31,035 nt of DNA, from NCBI GenBank assembly GCA_003427395.1, contig BFEA01000083.1, forward strand, positions 913,717-944,751. The letters are read 5' to 3'. Source of the DNA: Chara braunii. Taxonomy: Eukaryota; Streptophyta; Charophyceae; Charales; Characeae. Positions 18,182 to 31,003 of the stretch are shown here, piece after piece. Positions within the stretch are counted from its first letter, which is position 1, and every line of letters begins with the position of its first letter. The translations under genes were made by a program, and so were the position numbers. The notes under the pieces are model-generated. The model did no database searches. It saw only the letters and a list, made by a program, of their open reading frames with translations, and was not told the DNA's origin.

Positions 18182-18329
18182 GTTGGAGGAGCGGTGGCGA
18201 CGGCGAAAGCTCGACGGACGCAACCTAACTCTTAGCCTCGTGTCCCCTTTCCTACCCGGGCGCCCGGTCACCACATACTACTTTTGGAGAGCACCGGTCA
18301 CGTAAAAAGAGGAAGAACTAATCTGTGCT

Positions 18330-18835
18330 ATCGTAACCGCAACACTCACACATACTCATACCACATGTTACCGTCTACAACTAGGGTGAGGAAGGTCTAA
18401 ACTAGGCTACTAGGACTGCAATACACACACATACACATACCACATGTCACTGGTTACAGCAAAGGGTGAGGATGGACTGAACAGGGCTACCGGGACTGCA
18501 ACACATACACATACATACACCACATTTTACCGGTTACAGCAAGGGGTAAGGATGGACTGAACTGGGCTACCGGGACTGCAACACACACACATACACACAC
18601 CGCCTGTCATCGGTTACAGCAAGGGGCGAGGATAGACTGAACTGGGCTACCGGGACTGCAACACATACACATAGACACACCGCATGTCACCGGTTACATC
18701 AAGGGGTGAGGATGGGCTGAACTGGGCTACCGAGACTGCAACACAAACACATACACACACCGCATGTCACCAATGACAGCAAGGGGTGGGGATGGACTGA
18801 ACTGGGCTACCGGGACTACAACACATACACACACA
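18330..18835. repeat. 80-bp tandem repeat (about 6 copies)
   Basis: The marker gggctaccgggactgcaacac recurs at exactly 80-bp steps (cgggactgca or variants at 18411, 18491, 18571, 18651, 18731, 18811). Other conserved parts are cacatacacatac and ggttacagcaaggggtgagg. It abuts the 91-bp array directly. Confidence 0.95.
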
Positions 18836-18837
18836 CT

Positions 18838-21800
18838 AATTATAGTCAATTGACAAGTTTGGAAGCATCCTTGCTAGGGGAGAACTTACCGTAATATCCT
18901 GGAATGAACCGCAACCCCAGAAGCATCAGATTCAGACAAAACACAAATTTGAGGGCATCTACACTACAGGAAAGATCACCGAAGTATCCCAGAGTGAATC
19001 GCAACATACATAAGCATCAAATTCAGCCAAAAGACAAGATTGAGAGCATCTACACAAGAGGAAAGTTCACCGAAGTATCCCGGAAAGAATCGCAACAAAC
19101 ACAAGCATCACGGACAACCAAGAGGTGAGTTTGGCAGCAATCTAGCAATGGGAAAGTTCACGGAAGTATCTCGGAATGAATCGCAACACATGCATGTATC
19201 AAAGACAGCCAAAAGATGAGATTGGAAGCAATCTATCAAGGGGAAAGTTCACGGAAGTATCCCGAAATGAATCGCAGCACACACATGTATCAAAGAAAAC
19301 CAAAACATGAGTTTGGAAGCAATCTACCAAGGGGAAAGTTCATGGAAGTATCCCGGAATGAATCGCAACACATACATGTACCAAAGACAACCAAAAGATT
19401 AGATTGGAAGCAATCTATGAAGGGAAAAGTTCACGGAAGTATCTCGGAATGAATCGCAACACATACACGCACCAAGGACAACCAAGAGATGAGTTTGTAG
19501 GTAATCTAGCAAGAGGAAGGTTCACAGAAGTATCCCGGAATGAATCGTAACATATACATGTATCAAAGACAGCCAAAAGATGAGTTTTGAAACAATTTAC
19601 CAAAGGGAAAGTTCACAGAAGTATCCCGGAATAAATCGCAACACATACATGTATCAAGGACAGCCAAAAAATGAGATTGGAAGATCTATCAAGGGGAAAG
19701 TTCACGGAAGTATCCCGAAATGAATAGCAACACATACATGCGTCAAGCACAGCCAAAAGATGAGTTTAAAAACAATCTAGCGAGAGGAAAGTTCACTAAA
19801 TCATCCCGGAATAAATCCCAACAAATACATGTATCAAAGACAGCCAAAAGATGAGATTGGAAGCAATTTATCAAAGGGAAAGTTCATGAAAGTATCCCGG
19901 AACGAATCGCAACACATACATGCATCAAGGACAACCAAAAGATGAGTTTGGAAATAATTTAGCAAGGGGAAAGTTCACGGAAGTGTCCCGGAATGAATCG
20001 CAACACATACATGTATAAAAAACAGCCAAAAGATGGGATTAGAAACAATCTATCAAGGGAAAAATTCATGGAAGTATACCGGAATGAATCGCAACACATA
20101 GATGCATCAAGGACAGCCAAAAGATGAGTTTGGAAGTTATATAGCAAGGGGAAATTTCACGGAAGTATCCCGGAATGAATCGCAACACATACATGCATCA
20201 AGGACAGTCTAAAGATCAGTTTGGAAGCAATCTAGCAAGGGGAAAGTTCACGGAAGTATCGCGGAATAAATCGCAACACATACATGTATCAAAGACAGCC
20301 AAAATATGAGATTGGAAGCAATCTATCAAGAGGAAATTTCACGGAAGTATCGTGGAATGAACTGCAACACATACATGCATCAAGGACGGCTAAAAGATGA
20401 GTTTGGAAGCAATCTAGCAAGGGGAAAGTTCACAAAAGTATCCTGGAATGAATCGCAACACATACATGGATCAAAGACAGCCGAAATATAAGATTGGACG
20501 CAATCTATCAAGGGGGAAGTTCACGGAAGTATCTCGGAATGAATCGCAGTTCATACATGCATCAAGGACAGCCAAAAGATGAGTTTGGAAGCAATCTCGC
20601 AAGAGGAAGTTCACGGAAGCATCCCGGAATGAATTGCAACACATACATGCACTAAGGACGGTCAAAAGATGAGTTTCGAAGCAATTTAGCAAGGGGAAAG
20701 CTCACGGAAGTATCCCGGAATGAATCGCAACACATACACGGATCAAACACAACCAAAAGATGAATTTGGAAGCAATATAGCGAGGGGAAAGTTCACGGAA
20801 GTATCCCAGAACGAATCACAACACATACATGCATGAAGGAGAGCCAAAAGATTAGTTTGTAAGCAATTTAGCAAGGGGAAAGTTCACGGAAGTATCCGGG
20901 AATGAATCGCAACACATACATGTATCAAAGACAGCCAAAAGATGAGTTTGGAAGTAATCTAGCGAGGAAAAAGTTCACGGAAGTATCCCGAAATGAATCG
21001 CAGCACATACATGCATCAAGGACAGCCAAAAGATAAATTTGGAAGCAATCTAGCAAGGGGAAAGTTCACGGAAGTATCCCGGAATCAATCGCAACACATA
21101 CATGTATCAAAGACAGTCAAAAGATAAGATTTGATGCAATCTATCAAGGGGGAAGTTCACGAAAGTATCCCGGAATTAATCGCAGCACATACATGCATCA
21201 AGGACAACATAAAGATTAGTTGATAAACAATCTAGCAAGGAGAAAGTTCACGAAAGTATCCCGGAATGAATCGCAATCCATACATGTATCAAAGACAACC
21301 AAAATATAAGATTGCACGCAATATATCAAGGTGGAAGTTGACGGAAGTATCCCTAAATAAATAGCAGCTCATACATGCTTCAAGGAAAGCCAAAAGATGA
21401 GTTTGGAAGCAATCTAGCAAGGGGAAAGTTCACGGAAGTATCCCAGAATGAATCGCAACACATACATGCATCAAGGACAAAAAAAAAATATGTTTAGAAG
21501 AAATCTAGCGAGGGGAAAGTTCACGGAAGTATCCGAGAATGAATCGTAACACATACGTGGATCAAAGACAACAAAAAAATGAGATTGGAAGTAATCTCGC
21601 AACGGGAAAATTCATGGAAGTATCCCGGAATGAATCGCAACACATACATGCATCAAGGACAGCCAAAAGATGAGTTGGAAAACAATCTAGCAAGGGGAAA
21701 GTTCACAGAAGTATCCCGGAATGAATCGCAACACATACATGTATCAAAGATAGCCAAAACTTGAGTTTGTAAGCAATTTAGCTAGGGGAAAGTTCACGGA

Positions 21801-24800
21801 AGTATGCCGGAATGAATCGCTGCACATACATGCATCAAGGAAAGCCAAAAGATGAGTTTGGAAGCAATCTTGCAAGGGGTAAGTTCACGAAAGTATCCCG
21901 GAATGAATCAAAACACATACATGCATCAAGGACAGCGAAAAGATAGGTTTGGAGACAATCTAGCAAGGGGAAAGTTTACGGAAGTATCCCAGAATGAATT
22001 GCAACTCATACATGCATCAAGAACAGCCAAAAGATCGAATTTAAAAGCAATCTAGCAAAAGGACAGTTCACTGAAGTATCCCGGAATGAATCGCAACACA
22101 TATATGCATCAAGGACAGCCAAAACATGAGTTTGAAAGCAATCTAGCAAGGGCAAAGTTCACGGAAGTATCCCGGAATGAATCGCAACACATACATGTAC
22201 CAAGGACAACCAAAAGATGAGATTGGAAGCAATCTATCAAGGGGAAAGTTCACGGAAGTATCCCGGAATGAATCACAACACATACACACATCAAGGACAA
22301 CCAAGAGATGAGTTTGTAGGCAATCTAGCAAGAGGAAGCTTCACGGAAATAATACGGAACGAATCGCAACACATACATGTATCAAAGACATCCAAATGAT
22401 GAAAAGTTCACAAAAGTATCATGGAATAAATCGCAACACATACAAGTATCAAAGACAGCAAAAAAATGAGATTGGACGATCTATCAAGGGGAAAGTTCAC
22501 GGAAGTATCCCGGAATGAATCGCAACACATACATGTTTCAAGCACAGCAAAAAGATGAGTTTGGAAGCAATCTAGCAAGGGGAAAGTTTACGAAAGTATC
22601 CCGGAATGAATCGTAAAACATACATATATCAAAGATTGCGTAAAAATGAAATTGGAAGCAATTTATCAAGGGGAAAGTTCACGGAATAATCCCGGAATGA
22701 ATCGCAACACATACATTCATCAAGGACAGGCAAAAGATGAGTTTGGAAGCAATCTAGCAAGGAATAAGTTCAAGGAAGTATCATGAAATGAATCGCAACA
22801 CATACATGTATCAAAGACAGCCAAAAGATGAGATTGATAGCAATCTATCAAGGGGAAAGTTTATGAAAGTATCCCTGAATGAATCGCAACACATAAATGC
22901 ATCAAGGACAGCCAAAATATGAGTTTGGAAGCAATCTAGCAAGGGGAAAGTTCACGAAAGTGTCCCGGAATGAATCGAAACACATACATGTATCAAAGAC
23001 AACCAAAATATGAGATTGGAAGCAATCTATCAAGGGAAAAGTTCACGGAAGTATCCCGGAATGAATCGCAGTACATAGATACATCAAGGACAGCCAAAAG
23101 ATGAGTTTGGAAGCAATCTAGCAAGGGAAAGTTCACGGAAGTATGCCGGAATGAATCGAGTTTGGAAGCAATCTAACAAGGGGAAAGTTCACGGAAGTAT
23201 CCCGGAATGAATCGCAACACATACATCCATCAAGGACAGTCAAAAGATCAGTTCTGAAGCAATCTAGCAAGGGGAGTGTTCACGGAAGTATCCCAGAATG
23301 AATCGCAACACTTACATGTATCAAAGACAGCCAAAATATAAGATTGGACGCAATCTATCAAGGGGGAAGTTCACAGAAGTATCCCGGAGTGAATCGCAGC
23401 TCATACATGCATCAAGGACAGCCAAAAGATGAGTTCGGAAGCAATCTACCAAGGGGAAAGTTCACGGAAGTATCCCGGAATTGCAACACATACATGCATC
23501 AAGAACATTCAAAAGATGAGTTTGGAAGCAATCTAGCAAAGGGAAAGTTCACAGAAGTATCCCCGAATGAATCGAAGCACATACATGCATCAAGGACAAC
23601 CAAAAGATGAGTTTGTAAGCAATCTAGCAAGGGGAATGTTCACGGAAGTATCCTAGAATGAATCGCAACACATACATGTATCCAAGACAGCGAAAATATG
23701 AGTTTGGAAGCAATCTAGCAAGGGAAAAGTTCACGGAAGTATCCCGGAATGAATCGCAGCACATACATGCATCAAGGACAGCCAAAAGATGAATTTGGAA
23801 GCCATCTAGCAAGGGGAAAGTTCTAGGAAGTATCCCGGAATGAATCGCAACACATACATGTATCAAAGACAGCGAAAAGATAAGATTGGACGTAATGTAT
23901 CAAGGGGGAAGTTCACGGAAGTATCCCAGAATGAATCGCAACTCATACATGCATCAAGGACAACCAAACGATGAGTTTGGAAGCAATCTATCAAGGGGAA
24001 AGTTCACAGAAGTATCCCGGAATGAATCGCAACACGTACATGCATCAAGGAAAGTCAAAAAATGAGTTTAGAAGCAATTTACCAAGGGGAAAGTTCATGG
24101 AAGTATCCCGGAACGAATCGCAACACATACATGTATCAAAGACAGCCAAAAGATGAGATTGGAAGCAATCTATGAAGGGGAAATTTCACGAAAGTATCCC
24201 GGAATGAATCGCAACACTTACATGCATCAAGGACAGCCAAAAGATGAGTTTCAAAGCAATCTAGCAAGGGGAAAGTTCACGGAAGTATCCCGGAATGAAT
24301 CGCAACACTTACATGTATCAAGGACGGCAAAAAGATGAGATTTGAAGCAATCTATGAAGGGGAAAGTTCACGGAAGTATCTCGGAAATAATCGCAGCACA
24401 AACATGCATCAAGGACAACATAAGCATGAGTTGAAAAACAATTTAGCAAGGGGAAAGTTCACGGAAGTATCCCGGAATGAATCGCAAGACATACATGTAT
24501 CAAAGACAGCCAAAGTATAAGATTGGACGAAATCTATTAAGGGGGAAGTTGACGGAAGTATCCCGGAATGAATCGCAACTCATACATGCTTCAAGGAAAG
24601 ACAAAAGATGAGTTTGGAAGCAATCGAGCAAGGGGAAAGTTCACAGAAGTTTCCCAAAATGAATCGCAACACATACATGCATCAAGGACAGTAAAAAAAT
24701 GAGTTAGGAAGCAATCTAGCAAGGGGAAATTTCACGGAAGTATCCCAGAATGAATCGCAACACATATATGGATCACAGACAACTAAAGGATGAGATTGAA

Positions 24801-25795
24801 AGCTATCTAGCAAGTGAAAAGTTTACGGAAGTCTCCCGGAATTAATCGCAACACATACATGCATGAAGGACAGTAAAAAGCTGAGTTTGGAAGCAATCTA
24901 GCAAGGGGGAAGTTCACGGAAGTATCCCAGAATGAATCGAAACACATACATGTATCAAAGACAGCCAAAAGATGAGTTTGGAAGCAATCTAGCAAGGGAA
25001 AAGTTCACGGAAGTATGCCGAAATGAATCGCTGCACATACATGCATCAAGGACAGCCAAAAGATGAGTTTGGAAGCAATCTAGCAAGGGGAAAGTTCACG
25101 GAAGTATCCCAGAATGAATCGCAACACATACGTGCATCAAGGACAGCCAAAAGATAAGTTTGGAGACAATCTAGCAAGGGAAAAGTTCACGGAAGTATAT
25201 CCTGGAATGAATTGCAACTCATACATGCATCAAGAACAGCCAAAAGATCGAATTTCGAAGCAATTTATTAAGGGGACAGTTCACAGAAGTATCCCGGAAT
25301 GAATCGCAACATATACATGCATCAAGGACATCCAAAAAATGAATTTGGAAGCAATCTAGCAAAAGGGGAAAGTTCACGGAAGTAACCCGGAATGAATCGC
25401 AGCACATACATGTAACAAAGACAGTCAAAAGATGAGCAATCTAGCAAGGGGAAAGTTCACGGAAGTATCCCGGAATGAATCGCAGCACATACATGCATCA
25501 AGGACAGCCAAAAGATGAGTTTGGAAGCAATCTACCAAGGGGAAAGTTCACGGAAGTATCCGGGAATGAATCGCAACACATACATGCATCAAGGACAGCC
25601 AAAAGATGAGTTTGGAGGCAATCTAGGAATGGGAAAGTTCACGGAAGTATCCCTGAATGAATCGCAACATATACATGTATCAAAGACAACCAAAATATGA
25701 GTTTAGGAACAATCTATTAATAGGAAAGTTCCCCTAAGTATCCCGGAATGAATCACAACACATACAAGCATCAAAATCAGCCAAATCACAGTTTT
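18838..25795. repeat. 91-bp satellite A, main array (about 76 copies) with 182-bp dimer structure
   Basis: Same satellite as at 1-480. Two monomer types tend to alternate: type 1 has tgcatcaaggac, gagtttggaagc and ctagcaagg; type 2 has tgtatcaaagac, gagattggaagc and ctatcaagg. This gives a 182-bp higher-order unit. Units at the left edge (18838-19110) are strongly diverged, as expected at a satellite border, and there is one short disrupted unit near 23150. Each dimer yields a 61-codon plus-strand frame, which I treat as a by-product. No spacer-like unique sequence separates the units. Confidence 0.95.
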
Positions 25796-25814
25796 TGAGA
25801 GGTGGTCTAAGCTA

Positions 25815-25963
25815 GAGGAAGGAGAAGAAGATGAAGGAGGGGGAGAAGAAGGAGAAGAAGAAGAAGAAGAAGGAAAAGAGGAAGAAGAAGAAGAGAAAGA
25901 AGAAGGAGAAGAAAAAGAAGAAGAAGAAGAAGAAGTAGGAGAAGAAGAAGACTTCGTCGTCCT
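25815..25963. repeat. GAA/GGA microsatellite, right copy
   Basis: Follows the last satellite A unit and the same lead-in (gaggtggtctaagctagagg) as the left copy at 515-664. After it, a segment absent from the left copy (about 25950-26015, including gacttcgtcgtccttcactc) precedes the C/T block. Confidence 0.93.
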
Positions 25964-26015
25964 TCACTCACCTTTTGCTGGTCTCTAAGCAATGAAGTCC
26001 CAGGGTTAGTTCTAG

Positions 26016-26262
26016 CTCCTAGAGTATGGTTCCCTTTCCTCCCAAGCTCTCCCCTCCTCCTTTCAGGCTATGGCAAGCTCCTACCACTAGGGCTATGGAG
26101 TCCTTCCCCCTAAGAGGGCTAAGGGGACCCTTTCTAGCCTCTCCTTCTACCTCACAGCCTGAGGGCTATGGCGGACCACTCTCCTTGCCTCCTTCTAGCC
26201 TCTAGGCCTTCTTCCTCAGCCCTATCACCATAGCCAGGCTCCAGGCTAGCTCCGACTCTCAC
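26016..26262. repeat. C/T-rich block, right copy of the ~250-bp direct repeat
   Basis: Nearly identical to 665-915, same orientation. Weak similarity may continue to about 26300 (tctcat.tatgga), after which satellite B begins. No protein was recognised. Confidence 0.9.
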
Positions 26263-26279
26263 TTCCTTGCTTTAGTTCA

Positions 26280-27945
26280 CTGGAAATGTCTCATTTATGG
26301 ATGCTTCTTGATACAATCTTGGTGATTTGGGCTCTTCAAACTTGTGTTTTTCACTCTCACACTTGTAGGTAGTATAGCGCTACACACATGGATGCTTCTT
26401 GATGCAATCTTGGTGATTTGGGCTATCCAAACTTGTGTTTTTCACACTCATACTAGTAGGTAGTACAGCGCTACACACATGGATGCCTCTTGATGCAATC
26501 TTGGAGATTTGGGTTCTCCAAAGTTGTGTTTTTCACACTCACACTAGTAGGTAGTGTAGCGCTTCACCCATGAGTGATCCATGATACAATCTTGGTGATT
26601 TGGGTTCTCCAAGCTTGTGTTTTTCACTCTCACACTAGTAGGTAGTATAGCGCTACATTCATGGATGCTTCTTGATACAATCTTGGTGGTTTGGGCTACT
26701 CACACTCTTGCTGTTCTCTCACACTCTAGTAGGTGGTGCACCGCAACTCTCATGGGTGATCTTTGCTGCAAACTTGGTAACTTGGACTACTCATACTCAT
26801 GCTGTTCACTCATATACTAGTAGGTAGTACACCGCTACTTTCATAGATGATCTTTGTTGCATACTTGGTGATTTGGACTACTCACACTCTTGTTGTTCAC
26901 TCATACACTCGTAGGTAGTGCACTGCTACTTTCATAGATAATCTTTGCTACATACTCGGTGATTTGGATTATTCATACTCCTGCTGTTCACTCATACACT
27001 AGTAGGTAGTACACAATAACTCTCATGGATGATCTTTGTTGCATACTTGGTGATTTGGACTACTCATACTTATTCTGTTCACTCATACACTAGTCGGTAG
27101 TGCACCGCTACTTTCATAGATGATCTTTGCTGCATACTTGGTGATTTGGACTACTCATACTCATGCTGTTCACTCATACACTAGTAGGTAGTGCACCGCT
27201 ACTTTCATAGATGATCTTTGTTGCATACTTGGTGATTTGGACTACTCATACTCATGCTGTTCACTCATACACTGGTAGGTAGTGCACCGTTATTTTCATG
27301 GATGATCTTTGCTGCATACTTGGTGGTTTGGGCTACTCACACTCTTGTTGTTCACTCATACACTAGTAGGTAGTACACAACAACTCCCATAGATGATCTT
27401 TGCTGCATACTTGGTGATTTGGACTACTCATACTCATGCTGTTCACTAGTAGGTAGTGCACCGCTACTTTTATAGATGATCCTTGCTGCATTCTTGGTGG
27501 TTTGGGCTACTCACACTCTTGCTGTTCTCTCATACACTACTAGGTGGTACACAGCAACCCCCATAGATGATCTTTGCAGCATTCTTGGTGGTTTGGGCTA
27601 CTCACACTCTAGTTGTTTCCTCACACACTAGTAGGTAGTGCACTGCAACTCTCATGGGTGATCCTTGCTGCATACTTGGTGATTTGGACTACTCATACTC
27701 ATGTTGTTTACTCATACACTAGTAGGTAGTGCACCGCTATTTTCATAGATGATCTTTGCTGCATCCTTGGTGACTTGGATTACTCACACTCTTTCTGTTC
27801 ACTCATACACTAGTAGGTAGTACACAACAACTCTCATGGATGATCTTTGCTGCATACTTGGTGATTTGGGCTACTCATACTCATGTTGTTCATTAGTAGG
27901 TAGTGCACCGCAACTTCAATTAATGACCTTGATGCGATCTTGGTA
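26280..27945. repeat. 91-bp satellite B (about 18 copies)
   Basis: tgatacaatcttggtgatttgg and its variants recur at 91-bp steps (26491, 26582, 26673, 26764, 26855). Conserved parts are actagtaggtagt and caccgctac. The first four or five units form a sub-type (cttcttgatacaatcttgg, cttgtgtttttcac), and the rest form another (tttgctgcatacttgg, catgctgttcactcatac). A few units are shortened near 27440 and 27890. No obvious sequence similarity to satellite A despite the same period. Confidence 0.93.
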
Positions 27946-30890
27946 GTCTAGTCTCTCATTGTCAAGTTCATGTTCCGGATATTTACTTTGTTGATCTCTT
28001 CTCCTTGTGCATGTGCTTTCCATTAGTCTAGTCTCTCATTGCCAAGATCATGTTCCGGATCTTTACCTTGTTGATCTCTTCTCCTTGTGCATGTGCTCTC
28101 CACTAATCTAGTCTCTCATTGTAAAGTTCATGTTCCGAGTCTTTACTTTGTTGGTCTTTTTTCCTTCTGCATGTGATTTCCACTAGTCTAGTCTCTCATT
28201 GTCAAGTTCATGTTGGATCTTTACCTTTGTTGATCTCTTATCCTTTGTGCATGTGCTTCCACTAGTTTAGTCTCTCATTGTCAAGTTCATGTTGGATGTG
28301 ATGTACCGGATCTTTTTCCTTGTTGGTCTCTTCTCCGTGTGCATATGCTTTCCACTAGTCTAGTCTCTCATTTTCAAGTTCATGTTCCGGATCTTTACCT
28401 TTGTTGATCTCTTATCCTTTGTGCATGTGTTTCCACTAGTTTAGTCTTATATTGTCAAGTTCATGTTGGATGTGATATACTGGATCTTTTACCTTGTTGA
28501 TCTCTTCTCCTTATGCATATGCTTTCCACAAGTTAGTATCTCGTTGTCAAGTTCATGTTCCGGATCTTTACCTTGTTGATCTCTTCTCCTTATGCATGAG
28601 CTCTCAACTAGTCTAGTCTCTAATTGTCAAGTTCATGTTCCGAGTCTTTACTTTGTTGGTCTCTTCTCCTTGTGCATATGCTTTCCACTAGTATAGTCTC
28701 TCATTGTCAAGTTCATGTTTCGAATTTTTACCTTTGTTGATCTCTTGTCCTTTGTGCATGTGTTTCCACTAGTTTAGTCTCTCATTGTCAAGTTCATGTT
28801 GGATGTGATATACCAGATCTTTTACCTTGTTGGTCTCTTCTCCTTGTGCATATGCTTTCCACTAGTCTAGTCTCTCATTGTCAAGTTCATGTTCCGGATA
28901 TTTACCTTTGTTGATCTCTTATCCTTTGTCCATGTGTTTCCACTAGTTTAGTCTCTCATTGTCAAGTTTATGTTGGATATGATATACCAGATCTTTTACC
29001 TTGTTGATCTCTTCTCCTTGTGCATATGCTTTCCACTAGTCTAGTGTCTCGTTGTGAAGTTCATGTTCCGGATCTTTACCTTTCTTGATCTCTTATCCTT
29101 TGTGCATATGCTTCCACTAGTCTCGTCTCTCATTGTCAAGATCATATTACGGATCTTTACTTTGTTGATCTCTTCTTCTTGTGCATGTGTTTTCCACTAA
29201 TCTAGTCTCTCATTATCAAGTTCATGTTCCGGATCTTTACTTTGTTGATCTTTTCTACTTGTGCTTGTGCTCTCCACTAGTCTAGTCTGTCATTGTCAAG
29301 TTCATATTCCAGATCCTTCCCTTGTTGATCTCCTGTCCTTTGTGCATGTGCTTCCACTAGTCTAGCCTCTCATTGTCAAGATCATATTCCAGATCTTTAC
29401 CTTGTTGATCTCTTTTCCTTGTGCATGTGTTTTCCACTAGTCTGGTCTCTCATTGTCAAGCTCATGTTCCGAATCTTTACTTTGTTTATCTCTTCTCGTT
29501 GTGCATGTGTTTTCCACTAGTCTAGTCTCTCATTGTCAAGTTCATGTTCTGGATCTTTACCTTTGCTGATCTCTTCTCCTTGTGCATGTGCTTTCCACTA
29601 GTCTAGTCTCTCATTTTCAAGTTCATGTTCCGGGTCTAACCTTGTTTATCTCTTCCGCTTGTGCATGTACTTTCCACTAATCTAGTCTCTCATTGTCAAG
29701 TTCATGATCCGGATTTTACTTAGTTGATCTCTTATCCTTTGTGCATGTACTTTCCACTAGTTTAGCCTCTCATTGTCAAGTTCGTGTTCCGGATCTTTAC
29801 CTTTGTTGATCTCTTATCCTTTGTGCATGTGCTTCCACTAGTTTAGTCGTTCATTGTCATGTTCATGTTGGATGTGATATACCGGATTTTTTACCGTGTT
29901 GATCTCTTCTCCTTGTGTATATGCTTTCCACCAGTCTAGTCTCTCATTGTCAAGTTCATGTTCCGGATCTTTACCTTTGTTGACCTCTACTCCTTGTGCA
30001 TGTACCTTCCACTAGTCTGGTCTCTCATTGTCAAGTTCATGTCCCTGATCGTTACTTAGTAGATCTCTTATCCTTTGTGCATGTGCTTCCACTAATCTAG
30101 CCTCTCCTTGTCAAGTTCATGATTGGATGTGATGTACCGGAGATTTACTTAGTTGACCTCTTATCCTTTGTGCATGGGTTTCCACTAGTGTAGCCTCTCG
30201 TTGTCAAATTCATATTCCGGATCTTTACTTTGTTGATCTCTTCTCCTTGTGCATGTTCTTTCCACTAGTTTAGTATCTCATTGTCAAGTTCATGTTCCGG
30301 ATTTTTACCTTGTTGATCTCTTGTCCTTTGTGCATGTACTTTCCACTAGTATAGTCTCTCATTGTCAAGTTTATGTTCCGGATCTTCACTTTGTTGAACT
30401 CTTCTCTTTTGTGCATGTGCTTCTACTAGTCTAGCCTCTCATTGTCAAATTTATGTTTGGTGTGAAAATTCCGGATCTTTACTTGTTGATCTCTTACTCT
30501 TGTGCATGTGTTTTCCACTAGTCTAGCCTCTCATTATCAAGATCATATTCTGGGTCTTTACTTAGTTAGTCTCTTCTCTTTGTGCATATACTTCCTACTA
30601 GTTTAGTCTTTCATTGTCAAGTTCATGTTTTGATGTGATGTTCCGGATCTCTATTTAGTTAGTCTCTTCTCTTTGTGCATGTGCTTCCACTAGTCTAGCC
30701 TTTTATTGTCAAATTCATGTTGGATGTGATCTTCCGGACTTTATTTAGTAGTTGTTTCTCTTTGTGCATGTGCCCTCCACTAGTCTAGCCCCTCATTGTC
30801 AAAGTTCATGTTTTGATGTGATGTTCCGGATCTTGTTTACATGATCTCCTTCCCTATGAATATGTGTTTTCCATTGGTCTAGCTTCCCAT
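27946..30890. repeat. 80-bp satellite C with 92-93-bp variant units
   Basis: gtctctcattgtcaagttcatg recurs at 80-bp steps (27951, 28031, 28111, 28191). Other conserved parts are ccggatctttaccttgttgatctctt and tgtgcatgtgctttccactag. Some units carry an extra ~13 bp (ggatgtgatatac) and are 92-93 bp long. Short and long units alternate in parts, giving a ~173-bp dimer. About 36 units. Right-edge units (after about 30600) are diverged. No gene seen. Confidence 0.93.
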
Positions 30891-30984
30891 TGTGATGTTA
30901 TTCCAAGATATACTTATTCAATCTCTCACTATGGGACGGGTGATCGACGTTTGATTGCTGCTACGGGAAGCTGATTGAATTAGG

Positions 30985-31003
30985 AGTTGTTGTTGTTGTT
31001 GTT

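Noticed and set aside
18838-25795. Satellite A as a CRISPR array
   Set aside because: The whole 91-bp unit is repeated with no unique spacers, and the context is eukaryotic.
27946-30890. Satellite C as the reverse complement of the 80-bp repeat at 18330-18835
   Set aside because: Only short stretches (ttacc..ttg.tg, gt.catgtg) agree and their offsets are inconsistent, so hand alignment does not support it beyond the equal period.
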